From G963556115 sp963678205 (GTDB lineage Bacteria > Planctomycetota > SZUA-567): a DNA stretch of 64,000 bases. The translations under genes and the position numbers were made by a program. Location: the NCBI GenBank assembly GCA_963678205.1, contig OY782760.1:806001-870000 (forward strand). Reading direction: 5' to 3'. The notes under the pieces were generated by a model. It saw only the letters and a list, made by a program, of their open reading frames with translations, made no database searches and was not told the DNA's origin. Positions 25,424 through 34,338 of this stretch are shown here, piece after piece (within the stretch, counting starts at the first letter, position 1; each line of letters begins with the position of its first letter).

Positions 25424-26191
25424 CTAGTATTGGGCTATTTTTGGGCGCTTTCGTTCAATATTCCAGGTTTTTTGAGTGTACTTTTTGGAAAGTAGATCAT
25501 TATACAGCATATTATCTTTGGGTATATCTGAAATTGTATTCCATCCTTGATGGGTAAAGTCTTTAAATAGTTCGTTACATAAAGATAGTGGAGTTATATT
25601 TGGGATTATTTTTTCAAGGCTTATGCAGAAGTCGGTATGAGAGCGCCCTTGCCTGTAATCAGGGACATCACTTGGAAAGTTGAGATAACGCTCTAGTATG
25701 CTGAGGTTAAGATTTACTAAGATTGAAGCATGGACAACCAGAGCTCTTCTTTTTCTGAGTTGGGCGCAGCCGGCAATTTTTTTGTTGATACCGTTATGTT
25801 TTACGGTGATATCTGAAACCCCTGATATTGATGCTTTTAGATCATGAGTTTCAAGAACATTAATCAGTGGCTGGGTGTAGTGTTCAAAAGACTCTCGTAT
25901 GCTCATATCTTCATTTGAATTATTAATGGGGGCGATGACCTCAAAACATAGTACTTCGTTTCTGAGTATAACAGCTCCACCACCCGACTGACGCCGGACA
26001 ATACGTACACTATCTTTATTTATTGCCTCTAGGTTGAGTTCAACCTTAGCAGACTGTGATATGCCTAATGCCGCAGCCGTTTTTGGCTCTTGCCATATTA
26101 GTACCGTAGGAGAAGATACTCCTTGAATTGCCAGTGATTCGGTATATGCCAAAGCTTTTTCAGCGCTTAATTTTATCATAAATTTCTCCAT
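25424..26191 (-). CDS. lplA: Lipoate-protein ligase A family protein
   Basis: A 255-aa BPL/LplA-type catalytic domain. The motif RRQSGGGAVIL, a form of the RR(X)GGG lipoyl-AMP loop, and the lysine-bearing KKIAGCAQLRKRRALVVHAS box define the family, which attaches lipoate to E2 or GcvH proteins. It lacks an obvious C-terminal accessory domain, so it could alternatively be an octanoyltransferase of the LipM type. No lipoylated enzyme genes lie adjacent. An in-frame ATG four codons in is an alternative start. Confidence 0.87.
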   Translation of the reverse strand: MEKFMIKLSAEKALAYTESLAIQGVSSPTVLIWQEPKTAAALGISQSAKVELNLEAINKDSVRIVRRQSGGGAVILRNEVLCFEVIAPINNSNEDMSIRESFEHYTQPLINVLETHDLKASISGVSDITVKHNGINKKIAGCAQLRKRRALVVHASILVNLNLSILERYLNFPSDVPDYRQGRSHTDFCISLEKIIPNITPLSLCNELFKDFTHQGWNTISDIPKDNMLYNDLLSKKYTQKTWNIERKRPKIAQY

Positions 26192-26344
26192 CTTTTTTGG
26201 TAATTCTAAATACTGAGCATGTATTATGCAAAGAAAAAAAATCTTCTAAAATGTATCATTGCTTGACATCTTAATAACTTTCGGTTTAATTTAAACTAGG
26301 AGTTAATATTGAGTTTGAATATTTTATGTATATATGGATAAAAT

Positions 26345-27004
26345 GTGAAAAAGCGTAAAGCAGAGCTATATGAAATGTTAGCTAATAATTCTGCTGGTGA
26401 TACAGTAGATTCGCATAGCGATAAAGTGAATCCTCAGAGCAGGCAGTTTAAAGGGTTTTCTAAGAGCAGAACCGGCAGGGAGGTGGTCTTTTCCTTGGAT
26501 GGGGCTTTTGTTATTTTTGTTATAATTCTTTTGCTCATTGGTACTGCGTTTTATCTAGGATATCAAAAAGGTGAGAGCGAGACTAAAGCATCTTTTGTAA
26601 GGGATGTGAAGCCAGATGATATCATAAGCGCTGATAAGCTAAAGCTTGTTAATGAGTATACTCCTCCAGTAGGAAGTATTAATATTCCAAATGATAAGTA
26701 TTCTCTTAAATTAATTTCACTGAAACGAACAGATGAAAATTATAGAAAACTGGTTGATATTAAAAATAAGATTTTGAATAATGCATTAGTGGCTAGCAGT
26801 AAATTGCACCTTTTTATCTTTGATAAAGCTCAAGGAGGGGTTTATTCTTTAGCAATCGGCTTGTTTGATAAAACAGATGATGAAATGCTTATAACAATGA
26901 AGGAGTATTTTAAGACTTATTCACTTGATGGAAAGAATCCAGCGTTTAAAAATTATTCTACAGAGAGAGTAGATGACCTTGGTAATGCTAAAGTAGATAA
27001 TTAG
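26345..27004 (+). CDS. Single-pass membrane protein with SPOR-like C-terminal domain
   Basis: A 219-aa protein with a polar cytoplasmic N-terminus (1-48), one membrane helix at about 51-71 (DGAFVIFVIILLLIGTAFYLG) and an extracytoplasmic C-terminal domain (about 110-205). The size and SPOR-like alternation (YSLKLISLKRTDENYRKLVD and YSLAIGLFDKTDDEML) hint at a peptidoglycan- or division-related domain; I would not call SPOR without a profile search. The start is a GTG with a poor ribosome site; the ATG at 26375 is a possible alternative. A TTGACA at 26263 with a weak -10 may be its promoter. It may form an operon with the DUF89 gene 41 nt later. Confidence 0.72.
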   Translation: MKKRKAELYEMLANNSAGDTVDSHSDKVNPQSRQFKGFSKSRTGREVVFSLDGAFVIFVIILLLIGTAFYLGYQKGESETKASFVRDVKPDDIISADKLKLVNEYTPPVGSINIPNDKYSLKLISLKRTDENYRKLVDIKNKILNNALVASSKLHLFIFDKAQGGVYSLAIGLFDKTDDEMLITMKEYFKTYSLDGKNPAFKNYSTERVDDLGNAKVDN

Positions 27005-27045
27005 AGTTTCTTTCAAGGGTAGATAATTTTAGAATTCTTAATATT

Positions 27046-27921
27046 ATGAAAAAAATACCATACTGTGTCCCTGAAATAATTGAAGCGGTCTTAAGTACAG
27101 CAAAAAATGTTTCAAATGAAATTTTTATCCATAAAAAAGTTCTTAATACTGTAATTGATGAGATCGCTAACTTAGGGGAGTTGGGTGATTCACCATATGA
27201 GTTGATGCGCATATGTTTGCGCTCAGCATATAAAGCAATTGGTGCGAGTGATCCATACGAAGAAAAAAAGCATAAATTTAATGATGAAGTAGCCTCATTG
27301 TCCAATTTATTTAATGAATATACAAGTAGTTTTGATGATGAAATAGAAGCGAAGATCAATATTGCAGCAGCTCTAAATTATAAAGGGATATGTGCCTGTT
27401 CGCTCAATGGGCGGAGTATTGAGAGTCGTGTGAAGAGACTGCTTTATTCTGATCCTATTGATAAAGAGAGTATTGAAGAATTCAAACTTAAGATTAAGCA
27501 AGCGGAGAGTATTATATATATAGTAGCATCTGCTGGCGAGATAGTAGGTGATAAGCTTTTGGTACAGATGCTTGCTGAAAATTATGAGGTAACAGTTGCG
27601 GTTGCACCTCATCCTATTTTATGTAGAGCAACTGTAAAAGATGCTGAAGACTGCGGACTTGAGAAACATGCGGTTCTTGTTGATCCTGGTGTTGATATGT
27701 ATGGAATCAATCTTGAAAAAGCTTCGAATGACTTTAGAGAGGTATTTAAGAATAGTGATGTTGTGATAATCAAAGGCGGGGTAAATGCTAGAACTCTCCG
27801 TAATTGTGGAAGAGATTACTTTGTTTTAGGTTCTGGTTTTGTTCATGAAGATGACGGTGACTCTGAAATTGGAAATGAATCAACAATAATCAGAAAATAC
27901 CTTAACTATGTTGAAGCTTGA
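27046..27921 (+). CDS. DUF89 / ARMT1-like damage-control phosphatase family protein
   Basis: A 291-aa protein with the compact archaeal/bacterial DUF89 layout. The phosphatase core is visible in the C-terminal half: an IIYIVASAGEIVGDKLLVQ motif (DNAGEI in typical members), then HPILCRATVKDAEDCGL and DVVIIKGGVNARTL. DUF89 proteins are metal-dependent phosphatases proposed to remove damaged sugar- or nucleotide-phosphates. The usual Asn of the NAGE loop is replaced by Ser-Ala here, so activity is uncertain. Its stop is followed at once by the promoter for the small basic protein. Confidence 0.72.
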   Translation: MKKIPYCVPEIIEAVLSTAKNVSNEIFIHKKVLNTVIDEIANLGELGDSPYELMRICLRSAYKAIGASDPYEEKKHKFNDEVASLSNLFNEYTSSFDDEIEAKINIAAALNYKGICACSLNGRSIESRVKRLLYSDPIDKESIEEFKLKIKQAESIIYIVASAGEIVGDKLLVQMLAENYEVTVAVAPHPILCRATVKDAEDCGLEKHAVLVDPGVDMYGINLEKASNDFREVFKNSDVVIIKGGVNARTLRNCGRDYFVLGSGFVHEDDGDSEIGNESTIIRKYLNYVEA

Positions 27922-27922
27922 G

Positions 27923-27950
27923 TTGACATTATAAGTTTTTTTAGTATAAT
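27923..27950 (+). promoter_or_regulatory. Consensus sigma70 promoter with long leader (PVC basic protein)
   Basis: TTGACA at 27923-27928 and TATAAT at 27945-27950 lie 16 nt apart, both perfect. The predicted start near 27957 gives a leader of about 220 nt, unusually long for this window. Confidence 0.8.
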
Positions 27951-28150
27951 TCGAAATACTATTTGTTCCGTACGTGAAAATGTATGGGCAGTTTTTTATT
28001 TATAATGGCTGTAATTTCTTTTTTTATAAAGAGTTATGTGTCTGCAAGTAATGGATTTTTTTAAATAATAATATAGAGATGTAACTTTTGTTTTTTTGGT
28101 TTCTTGGCATTTAGGGCTTGGTTTAGAAATTAAAAAAATAAAAAAGTTAC

Positions 28151-28166
28151 TGGGCGGTAGCGCCCA
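28151..28166 (+). promoter_or_regulatory. GC-rich hairpin directly upstream of the Shine-Dalgarno sequence
   Basis: TGGGCG (28151-28156) and CGCCCA (28161-28166) form a 6-bp stem with a GTAG loop, ending right at the AAGGAG ribosome site of the basic-protein gene. In otherwise AT-rich leader this is a conspicuous element that could influence initiation or mRNA stability. Confidence 0.5.
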
Positions 28167-28176
28167 AGGAGAAAAA

Positions 28177-28368
28177 ATGAGTATTCACAGTAGTTTAAAA
28201 CTTGGTTCTGGTCTGGGTAAGCACCGTAATGTTCTAACAAGAACGGAACGTCTTGTTAAGCTTGAAGCTGAAGGAAGATGGGATAAAGAAAAGAGCGTTC
28301 TTGGTGTGCCAAAGGTACGTTCAATCAAAGTTGTTCTTAAGAAGAAGAAGAAAAAAACAGCTGAATAG
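28177..28368 (+). CDS. PVC small basic protein (Chlam_Ver_rRNA-type signature protein)
   Basis: The 63-aa protein begins MSIHSSLKLGSGLGKHRNVL with a TRTERL segment next and ends in a Lys-rich run (VLKKKKKKTAE). This matches the small basic protein family restricted to Planctomycetes, Verrucomicrobia, Chlamydiae and Lentisphaerae, often used as a PVC signature and thought to associate with the ribosome. A longer ORF could start at 28096, but the ATG at 28177 has AAGGAG immediately upstream and gives the family N-terminus. It has its own consensus promoter and a strong terminator, so it is monocistronic and probably highly expressed. Confidence 0.88.
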   Translation: MSIHSSLKLGSGLGKHRNVLTRTERLVKLEAEGRWDKEKSVLGVPKVRSIKVVLKKKKKKTAE

Positions 28369-28411
28369 TAAATATCAGGGATTTATTTGCTGGTATTTAT
28401 ACAGAATTTTT

Positions 28412-28445
28412 AAGAGGATAGAGAGTTTTCTCTATCCTCTTTTTT
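28412..28445 (+). terminator. Terminator after the small basic protein
   Basis: A 13-bp perfect stem (28412-28424 with 28429-28441), a GTTT loop, and a run of T to 28445. Confidence 0.92.
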
Positions 28446-28571
28446 ATAATTTAAAAATTAAAATTTGTTCAAAATATAACGCCTTTAATAAATGCACTTG
28501 AAAATAGATAAATTTTGAGGAAAATAAGAGTAGATAAATATTTTATTATTTGAGCAAAAAGGAAGAGCAAA

Positions 28572-28934
28572 ATGTTACGTGAAATGCTTACTAATAAAGT
28601 GCATAGAGCGACTGTAACAGAGGCTGATTTGAATTATGAAGGCTCTCTCTCACTCTGTACTGAACTTATGAAGGCATCAGGGATTATATCTGGGCAAAAA
28701 GTGGATGTTGTAAATATCAATAATGGGGCAAGATTCCAGACATATATTATTGATGGTACAAAAGGACAGTGTTGTCTGAATGGAGCTGCAGCAAGAATGG
28801 GTGAGATTGGTGACAAGGTTATCCTTATGGGTTACAGCATGCTTTCAGATGAAGAAGTAAGAAGGTATAAGCCTAAAAGGGTTCTGGTAGACGCTAATAA
28901 TAATATTGTTGCTATTAAAGATACTATTGTTTAA
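28572..28934 (+). CDS. panD: Aspartate 1-decarboxylase precursor
   Basis: The 120-aa pyruvoyl enzyme converts aspartate to beta-alanine for pantothenate. The self-cleavage site is Gly24-Ser25 in DLNYEGSLSL, as in E. coli PanD, with the usual following helix and the NGAAARMGEIGDKVILM segment. An AAGGAAGAG site precedes the start. panB and panC are not adjacent. A strong terminator follows. Confidence 0.95.
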   Translation: MLREMLTNKVHRATVTEADLNYEGSLSLCTELMKASGIISGQKVDVVNINNGARFQTYIIDGTKGQCCLNGAAARMGEIGDKVILMGYSMLSDEEVRRYKPKRVLVDANNNIVAIKDTIV

Positions 28935-28961
28935 TTGTTATTTAGTTTTCCCGGATTTTGG

Positions 28962-28992
28962 TCGCCAGCCGGTTTTGGCTGGCGATTTTATT
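28962..28992 (+). terminator. Terminator after panD
   Basis: TCGCCAGCC (28962-28970) pairs with GGCTGGCGA (28977-28985) around GGTTTT, followed by TTTTATT. Confidence 0.88.
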
Positions 28993-29091
28993 ATAAGAAA
29001 CTGATGCTTTCTCGTCGCAGTATATGGTATATTTTATTGTAATTATTAAGATCTGTGATAATATAGTTCAAAATAATACAACAGGAGCAAT

Positions 29092-30204
29092 ATGGCACAG
29101 AAAAAATGGTATAGTTTCTCAGATTATAAGACTTCACTTGAGCAGGTGTTGCAGGATGTTCCTCCAGTTGTTATTGTTGAAGGAGAAGAGGAATATCTTA
29201 GGCAAGTTGCAATTGAGCGTATTCATAAGAAAGTTCTTTCTATATATCCTGAAGCTGCAGATGTCCAGTTTCATGGACCAGTTGTCCAAGGTGAAGGAAA
29301 ATTTGCCTTTGGTGATTTGATTGCTGAGTTGGCTAGCGCTAGTTTATTTTCGTCTGAGAAAATTATCCTTTTTAGGCGGGCGCAGCGAAGTTTGTTTGTT
29401 GCAGGTACTGTTGAAGTCTCTTCTAAGAAGATTTCCCCTGTGCAGTCTCTCGCAGAATATATAAAGAACCCTACTACTAGTAATTTTTTTGTAATTGAAG
29501 TAGAGAAAATTAACAAGCAGAGAATAATTGGTAAGGCGATGTCCGCGGCGGTAACAATACCGTGCCCGGTTTTAATTAGGCAGAGCGATGTAATACAGTG
29601 GATGAAGAGTGAAGCTCGTATTGTAAATAAGGAGTTGAATTCAGAGGCCGCGAGTATACTGCATAGAGCTTATGGTTCAGATCTTGGTGTACTTGCTAGT
29701 GAGATTGGTAAGCTTACTCTTTATATCGGTGCTGAGCATGTTATAACTCCGGCGGACGTAGAACAGTTTTTGTCCGGAACGGTTGAATTCAGTATATTTG
29801 AATTGACAAATGCACTTGAACGGCGTGACCTAGCTAGGGCATTAAAATATGCGCGACTTATTTGTGAGCAGGGTAGTAGAGATCAGAGTGGAAAGAAACA
29901 AGACGGACTTTCTTCTGCTCATCAGTTTATGGCTCTTATTTCATCATTACTTGAAAACTTAATACATACCAGAGCTATGATTGCGGAGCAGCTTTCGTCA
30001 AATGAGATAATTCAGGAATTAGGAGTACACCCCAAAAGAGCAGAGGGCATAATTCGTACAGCAAACAATTTTACTCTGGAAGAATTACAGTATGCCTTGA
30101 AGACGATGGCTATGGAAATGAAGTCTACTCATGATACGGGCGCTGACCCTAAGCTCTCGCTTGAGAGGGTCGTTATTGCTATCTGTAAAAAGAAAACTGT
30201 ATAG
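29092..30204 (+). CDS. holA: DNA polymerase III subunit delta
   Basis: A 370-aa clamp-loader delta subunit. The N-terminal domain (VVIVEGEEEYLRQVAIERIH, then SASLFSSEKIILFRRAQ) has the HolA pattern of a DNA-polymerase delta ATPase-like fold, and the C-terminal collar domain includes FSIFELTNALERRDLARAL. It opens the beta sliding clamp during loading. At 370 aa it is slightly longer than E. coli HolA. A GGAGC ribosome site precedes the ATG. It is convergent with hemW and separated from it by 28 nt. Confidence 0.88.
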   Translation: MAQKKWYSFSDYKTSLEQVLQDVPPVVIVEGEEEYLRQVAIERIHKKVLSIYPEAADVQFHGPVVQGEGKFAFGDLIAELASASLFSSEKIILFRRAQRSLFVAGTVEVSSKKISPVQSLAEYIKNPTTSNFFVIEVEKINKQRIIGKAMSAAVTIPCPVLIRQSDVIQWMKSEARIVNKELNSEAASILHRAYGSDLGVLASEIGKLTLYIGAEHVITPADVEQFLSGTVEFSIFELTNALERRDLARALKYARLICEQGSRDQSGKKQDGLSSAHQFMALISSLLENLIHTRAMIAEQLSSNEIIQELGVHPKRAEGIIRTANNFTLEELQYALKTMAMEMKSTHDTGADPKLSLERVVIAICKKKTV

Positions 30205-30232
30205 TCTTGTTGTCAGTTATAGCAAAAGTATA

Positions 30233-31360
30233 TTATACTATTTCAGAAAGTACAGCATCAGCGATAGGTATTGCCTGTTCTGTCAGATGAAGGTGGCTGT
30301 TATCCTCTGACCAGGCAAGAAGACCCTCTTTGCTGAGCATATCAATTTCACTCTTGAGTAGTTCTTCTATACGGTAGCCTGTGTGTTTATAGTATGAGCG
30401 GCAATCGATTCCATCTATCATGCGTAGCCAGATAGCAGCACACTCTCTTGCTCTGGCAATTGGTGGTATCTCATCGACAAAGTCTATTGCAGAGCCAGTT
30501 GTATTTATACTATCAATATATTTCTTAACATATTCATGATTTCCAAAGCGGGTGCTTTCTTCATAAGAGTGAGCTCCGGCTCCTAGTCCTATGTAGTTAC
30601 CACCTTCCCAGTAGTGAATATTGTGGAGGCATTCGTAGCCTTTGGCCGCATAGTTGCTGATTTCATACCTTATGATCCCAGCTTCTTCTAAAATTTCTCT
30701 AGTCATATTAAAAAGTTCGAGTTCATGATCTTCCTTAGCCCTTTTTATTTCTCCATTTTTGAGAAGTTTAGCAAGTTCTGTGCCATCAGGATAGCTTAGG
30801 TTGTAACATGATATATGTGGTAGGCGTAATTTAAGAACTTTTTCAAGATCACTCTGCCACTCACCGATACTCTGGCTGGGCCAAGCAAAGATTAGGTCTG
30901 CAGAGATATTGTCAAAGCCGGCTTCATTAAGTTGTGCAATAGCAAAACGAGATTGTTTGGCTGTATGAAAACGCCCAAGAATCTTTAGGCCTCTATCTTC
31001 AAAAGATTGTACTCCTATAGAGACTCTGGTAACTCCGCTATTTTTTAAAAGCATCAGTTTCTGCATATCCAGCGTTCCAGGATTTGCTTCGATTGAAAAC
31101 TCTTTAAGCTCTGATAAATCAAGCAGACCTATCAGATCCATGAGCTCTTCAAGCAAATTTAAAGATAATGCAGTAGGTGTGCCGCCGCCAATAAAAATAG
31201 TCTCAGGCTTCATGTCAAAGGCTCTACGAGCGAATTCTACTCCAAGAGCATCCATATAATTTTCAGCTAGTTCCTGATTATAAATAGTACTTGCAAAATC
31301 ACAATAGTAACATCGCTGTACACAGAACGGTATATGAATGTACAAGTTTTTATTTGCCAT
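30233..31360 (-). CDS. hemW: Radical SAM heme chaperone HemW (coproporphyrinogen III oxidase-like)
   Basis: A 375-aa radical SAM enzyme with the 4Fe-4S cluster motif Cys13-x3-Cys17-x2-Cys20 (IPFCVQRCYYCDF), the family's IFIGGGTPTAL loop and a C-terminal HemN-like domain. HemW is now viewed as a heme chaperone; true HemN oxidases have a longer N-terminus and extra cysteine. No heme-synthesis gene is nearby. It is monocistronic, with a promoter at 31416-31444, and divergent from acnB. Confidence 0.92.
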   Translation of the reverse strand: MANKNLYIHIPFCVQRCYYCDFASTIYNQELAENYMDALGVEFARRAFDMKPETIFIGGGTPTALSLNLLEELMDLIGLLDLSELKEFSIEANPGTLDMQKLMLLKNSGVTRVSIGVQSFEDRGLKILGRFHTAKQSRFAIAQLNEAGFDNISADLIFAWPSQSIGEWQSDLEKVLKLRLPHISCYNLSYPDGTELAKLLKNGEIKRAKEDHELELFNMTREILEEAGIIRYEISNYAAKGYECLHNIHYWEGGNYIGLGAGAHSYEESTRFGNHEYVKKYIDSINTTGSAIDFVDEIPPIARARECAAIWLRMIDGIDCRSYYKHTGYRIEELLKSEIDMLSKEGLLAWSEDNSHLHLTEQAIPIADAVLSEIV

Positions 31361-31415
31361 GTTATGCCCTTTAATTGGTATATTGGATTTTATCTATAAT
31401 ATCCTCTATACTGAA

Positions 31416-31444
31416 ATTATAAAACTATAATTATTTTTCGTCAA
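31416..31444 (-). promoter_or_regulatory. Near-consensus sigma70 promoter of hemW
   Basis: On the minus strand TTGACG (complement of 31439-31444) and TATAAT (complement of 31416-31421) are 17 nt apart. The leader to the hemW ATG is about 48 nt. Confidence 0.75.
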
Positions 31445-31532
31445 GGTACTATTGTTTTTCATTTTATTAATAATACCAATAAATGGGCATATGATCGATG
31501 AATTGTCGCTATAGGTGTCGGTAAGTAATGAG

Positions 31533-31560
31533 TTGATAATATTACATTTTTGCATATAAT
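31533..31560 (+). promoter_or_regulatory. Near-consensus sigma70 promoter of acnB
   Basis: TTGATA at 31533-31538 and TATAAT at 31555-31560 are 16 nt apart; TGCA before the -10 resembles an extended -10. Start near 31567, about 36 nt before the acnB ATG, which has AGAAAGGGG as ribosome site. Confidence 0.75.
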
Positions 31561-31602
31561 ATATTTTCTGATTTGTTGGAAAATAAGTAAGAAAGGGGTA
31601 GG

Positions 31603-34137
31603 ATGAACTCGGATTATCTGAAACATAAAGAAGAACGTCAAGCACAGGGAATACCGCCACTCCCTCTAGATGAGGCGCAGGTTGGTGAACTATGTGGTAT
31701 GCTGGTTGACTCAAATTGTGATAATAAGGAAGAACTCTTGGACTTACTCGTGAATAGAGTTGCTCCAGGTGTTGACCCTGCTGCAAAGGTTAAAGCTGAT
31801 TTTCTGGCTGAAGTTGCTACTGGTCGGAAGAAATCTGCGGTAATTACTCCGGAAAAAGCAGTAGAAATACTTGCAACAATGATGGGGGGATATAATGTAA
31901 ATTATCTGGTAGAATTTCTTGATAATAAAGAATTAGCACCATATGCAGCAGCAGCGTTGAAGCATACGGTGTTGATCTTTGATAATTTTACAGTAGTAAA
32001 AGCTAAGATGGATGCAGGTAATGCAGCCGCAAAGAGTGTAATTGAAAGTTGGGCAGAAGCAGAATGGTTTATGGCCAAACCTGAGCTTCCTGTGATAATG
32101 AAAAGAAAAATTTATAAGGTTGACGGTGAGATCAATACAGATGACTTTTCGCCTGCTGGTCAGTCGCCAACTAGACCAGATATTCCACTACATGCTTTAT
32201 CAATGGGAGAGACAAGATTTCCTGGAGGTATAGATGTAATCGCGGATTACCGAAAGGAAGGAAATGAAGTGGCCTTTGTTGGTAATACTGTGGGAACAGG
32301 TAGTTCGAGAAAATCTGCAACCAATTCACTGATCTGGGCCATTGGTGAAGATATTGCGTTTGTGCCAAATAAGCGAAGAGGAGGAGTTGTTATTGGTGAA
32401 TCAATTGCTCCGATTTTTTTCAATACGTTTGAAGATTCTGGTGGGCTGCCAATCAGATGTGATGTCTCAAAAATTAAAAATGGAGCTCTTGTAACTATTG
32501 ATACAAAAAAATGCGAAATTAGAGCTGAGAATAATGAAGTAATATCTACATTTGAAATTACCCCGAAAACACTTCCTGATGAATATCGCGCAGGTGGTCG
32601 TGTGCCGCTAATAATTGGAAGAAAACTTACTGCAATGGCACGTGAATCATTGGGACTTGGTGAGAGTGAAATATTTATTAAGGCTGATACAGTAAGTCTG
32701 GCTACTGGTAAGGGTTATTCTCTAGCGCAGAAGATGGTTGGTAAGGCTTGCGGTAAGGAAGGTGTAGTTCCAGGTGAGACTTGTGAGCCTATAATGACTA
32801 CTGTTGGAAGTCAGGATACTACGGGGCCGATGACACGTGATGAGATGACAGAGCTGGCGTGTCTTAGTTTTCAAGCCCCTATGACTATGCAGAGTTTTTG
32901 CCATACCGCAGCATATCCTAAAGAGCGTGATCTTCAAATGCATAAAACACTGCCTGATTTTATCTCAACCCGTGGTGGGGTTGCTTTGAAGCCTGGTGAT
33001 GGGATTATTCACAGTTGGTTGAATCGACTTTTACTTCCTGATACTGTCGGAACAGGAGGAGACAGTCATACTCGTTTCCCAATTGGCATCTCTTTTCCTG
33101 CTGGTTCTGGATTGGTGGCATTTGCTGCTGCACTTGGATGTATGCCGCTGGATATGCCTGAGTCAGTTTTGGTAAAACTCAGAGGTGAATTCAATGAAGG
33201 CATAACACTTCGAGATGTTGTAAATTATATTCCTATTGCTGCAATTGAACAGGGGATGCAATCCAAGTTCGGTGAGGGATCTGAGAATGTGTTCAACAGT
33301 CGTATACTGGAAATTGAAGGAATGACTTCTGAGCTTTCTGTAGAGCAGGCGTTTGAACTTTCTTGTGCTGCTGCTGAAAGAAGTGCTGCTGCTTGTACAG
33401 TCGAACTTAATCAGGATAGAGTAATTGAATATGTAACAAGTAATGTTCAGCTTATGAAGAGTATGGTTCGTGATGGCTATAAAGACACAGATGCTATTAA
33501 GAAGAGAATAAAAGAGGCGGAAGCGTGGTTGGAAAATCCAACTTTGATGAGGCGTGATGATAATGCGGACTTTGCTGCTACGTTTGAACTCGATATAAGC
33601 GGGATTACTCAGCCGGCACTAGCTCTGCCAAATAACCCGGATAATGTCGGATGGTTGTCGGAGCATTCTGGTACAGGGGTAGATGAAGTATTTATTGGTT
33701 CGTGTATGACAAATATAGGTCATTTTCGAGCCGCAGCGAAAATTTTGGCGAGTAAAAAAATAGGAGTTAAACGTTTATGGATTACACCTCCTACCCGTAT
33801 GGATCTAGCTCAACTCAAAAAAGAGGGTGTTATCGATATTCTTGAGGCGGCTGGCGCGAGAATTGAAATTCCGGGGTGTAGCCTCTGTATGGGTAATCAG
33901 GCGAGAGTAGAGGATAATGTTACTGTCTTCTCTACAAGTACTAGAAACTTTAATAACCGTATGGGAGCAGGCGCGCAAGTGTTCCTTGGTAGTGCTGAAC
34001 TCGCTGCGGTTATTGCCCTTACTGGTAAGCTTCCTGAGCCTCAGGAATACCTTGATACCTATAAAGCTGTAATAGCTCCAATTAAAGATGACGTATATCA
34101 GTATTTGGATTTTAGTGTTATGGATGAATATAAATAA
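31603..34137 (+). CDS. acnB: Bifunctional aconitate hydratase 2 / 2-methylisocitrate dehydratase
   Basis: The 844-aa protein follows E. coli AcnB (865 aa) closely along its whole length: a HEAT-like N-terminal domain (1-155), the swivel domain (about 165-380, GTGSSRKSATNS), then the catalytic domains with TTVGSQDTTGPMTRDE and the TVGTGGDSHTRFPIG segment. The 4Fe-4S ligands are Cys701 (GSCMTNIGH), Cys759 and Cys762 (GCSLCMGNQ). It isomerises citrate and isocitrate, possibly also in a methylcitrate cycle. No other TCA gene is beside it. The cluster makes it oxygen-sensitive. A terminator follows. Confidence 0.97.
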   Translation: MNSDYLKHKEERQAQGIPPLPLDEAQVGELCGMLVDSNCDNKEELLDLLVNRVAPGVDPAAKVKADFLAEVATGRKKSAVITPEKAVEILATMMGGYNVNYLVEFLDNKELAPYAAAALKHTVLIFDNFTVVKAKMDAGNAAAKSVIESWAEAEWFMAKPELPVIMKRKIYKVDGEINTDDFSPAGQSPTRPDIPLHALSMGETRFPGGIDVIADYRKEGNEVAFVGNTVGTGSSRKSATNSLIWAIGEDIAFVPNKRRGGVVIGESIAPIFFNTFEDSGGLPIRCDVSKIKNGALVTIDTKKCEIRAENNEVISTFEITPKTLPDEYRAGGRVPLIIGRKLTAMARESLGLGESEIFIKADTVSLATGKGYSLAQKMVGKACGKEGVVPGETCEPIMTTVGSQDTTGPMTRDEMTELACLSFQAPMTMQSFCHTAAYPKERDLQMHKTLPDFISTRGGVALKPGDGIIHSWLNRLLLPDTVGTGGDSHTRFPIGISFPAGSGLVAFAAALGCMPLDMPESVLVKLRGEFNEGITLRDVVNYIPIAAIEQGMQSKFGEGSENVFNSRILEIEGMTSELSVEQAFELSCAAAERSAAACTVELNQDRVIEYVTSNVQLMKSMVRDGYKDTDAIKKRIKEAEAWLENPTLMRRDDNADFAATFELDISGITQPALALPNNPDNVGWLSEHSGTGVDEVFIGSCMTNIGHFRAAAKILASKKIGVKRLWITPPTRMDLAQLKKEGVIDILEAAGARIEIPGCSLCMGNQARVEDNVTVFSTSTRNFNNRMGAGAQVFLGSAELAAVIALTGKLPEPQEYLDTYKAVIAPIKDDVYQYLDFSVMDEYK

Positions 34138-34209
34138 AAGATAGTGATGTTTTATTTATCTATTAAAAATAAGTTAGTTAATAAAATAAATACTGTATAT
34201 TAGATTTAT

Positions 34210-34256
34210 AATGGTTACAAGATTTGATTATGTTGATTTGATCTTGTAACCATTTT
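34210..34256 (+). terminator. Terminator after acnB
   Basis: A perfect 14-bp stem (34210-34223 with 34241-34254) with a 17-nt loop is followed by TTTT. Confidence 0.75.
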
Positions 34257-34338
34257 AATTGTATTATTGTATAAAATCTATTTTGCATAAGTTATAAGAA
34301 AATTGTAAATTTAACGTAATTAATATTGATAGAAAATT

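Noticed and set aside
28096..28176. N-terminal extension of the PVC basic protein
   Set aside because: It contains the hairpin and ribosome site; the family starts at MSIHSS.
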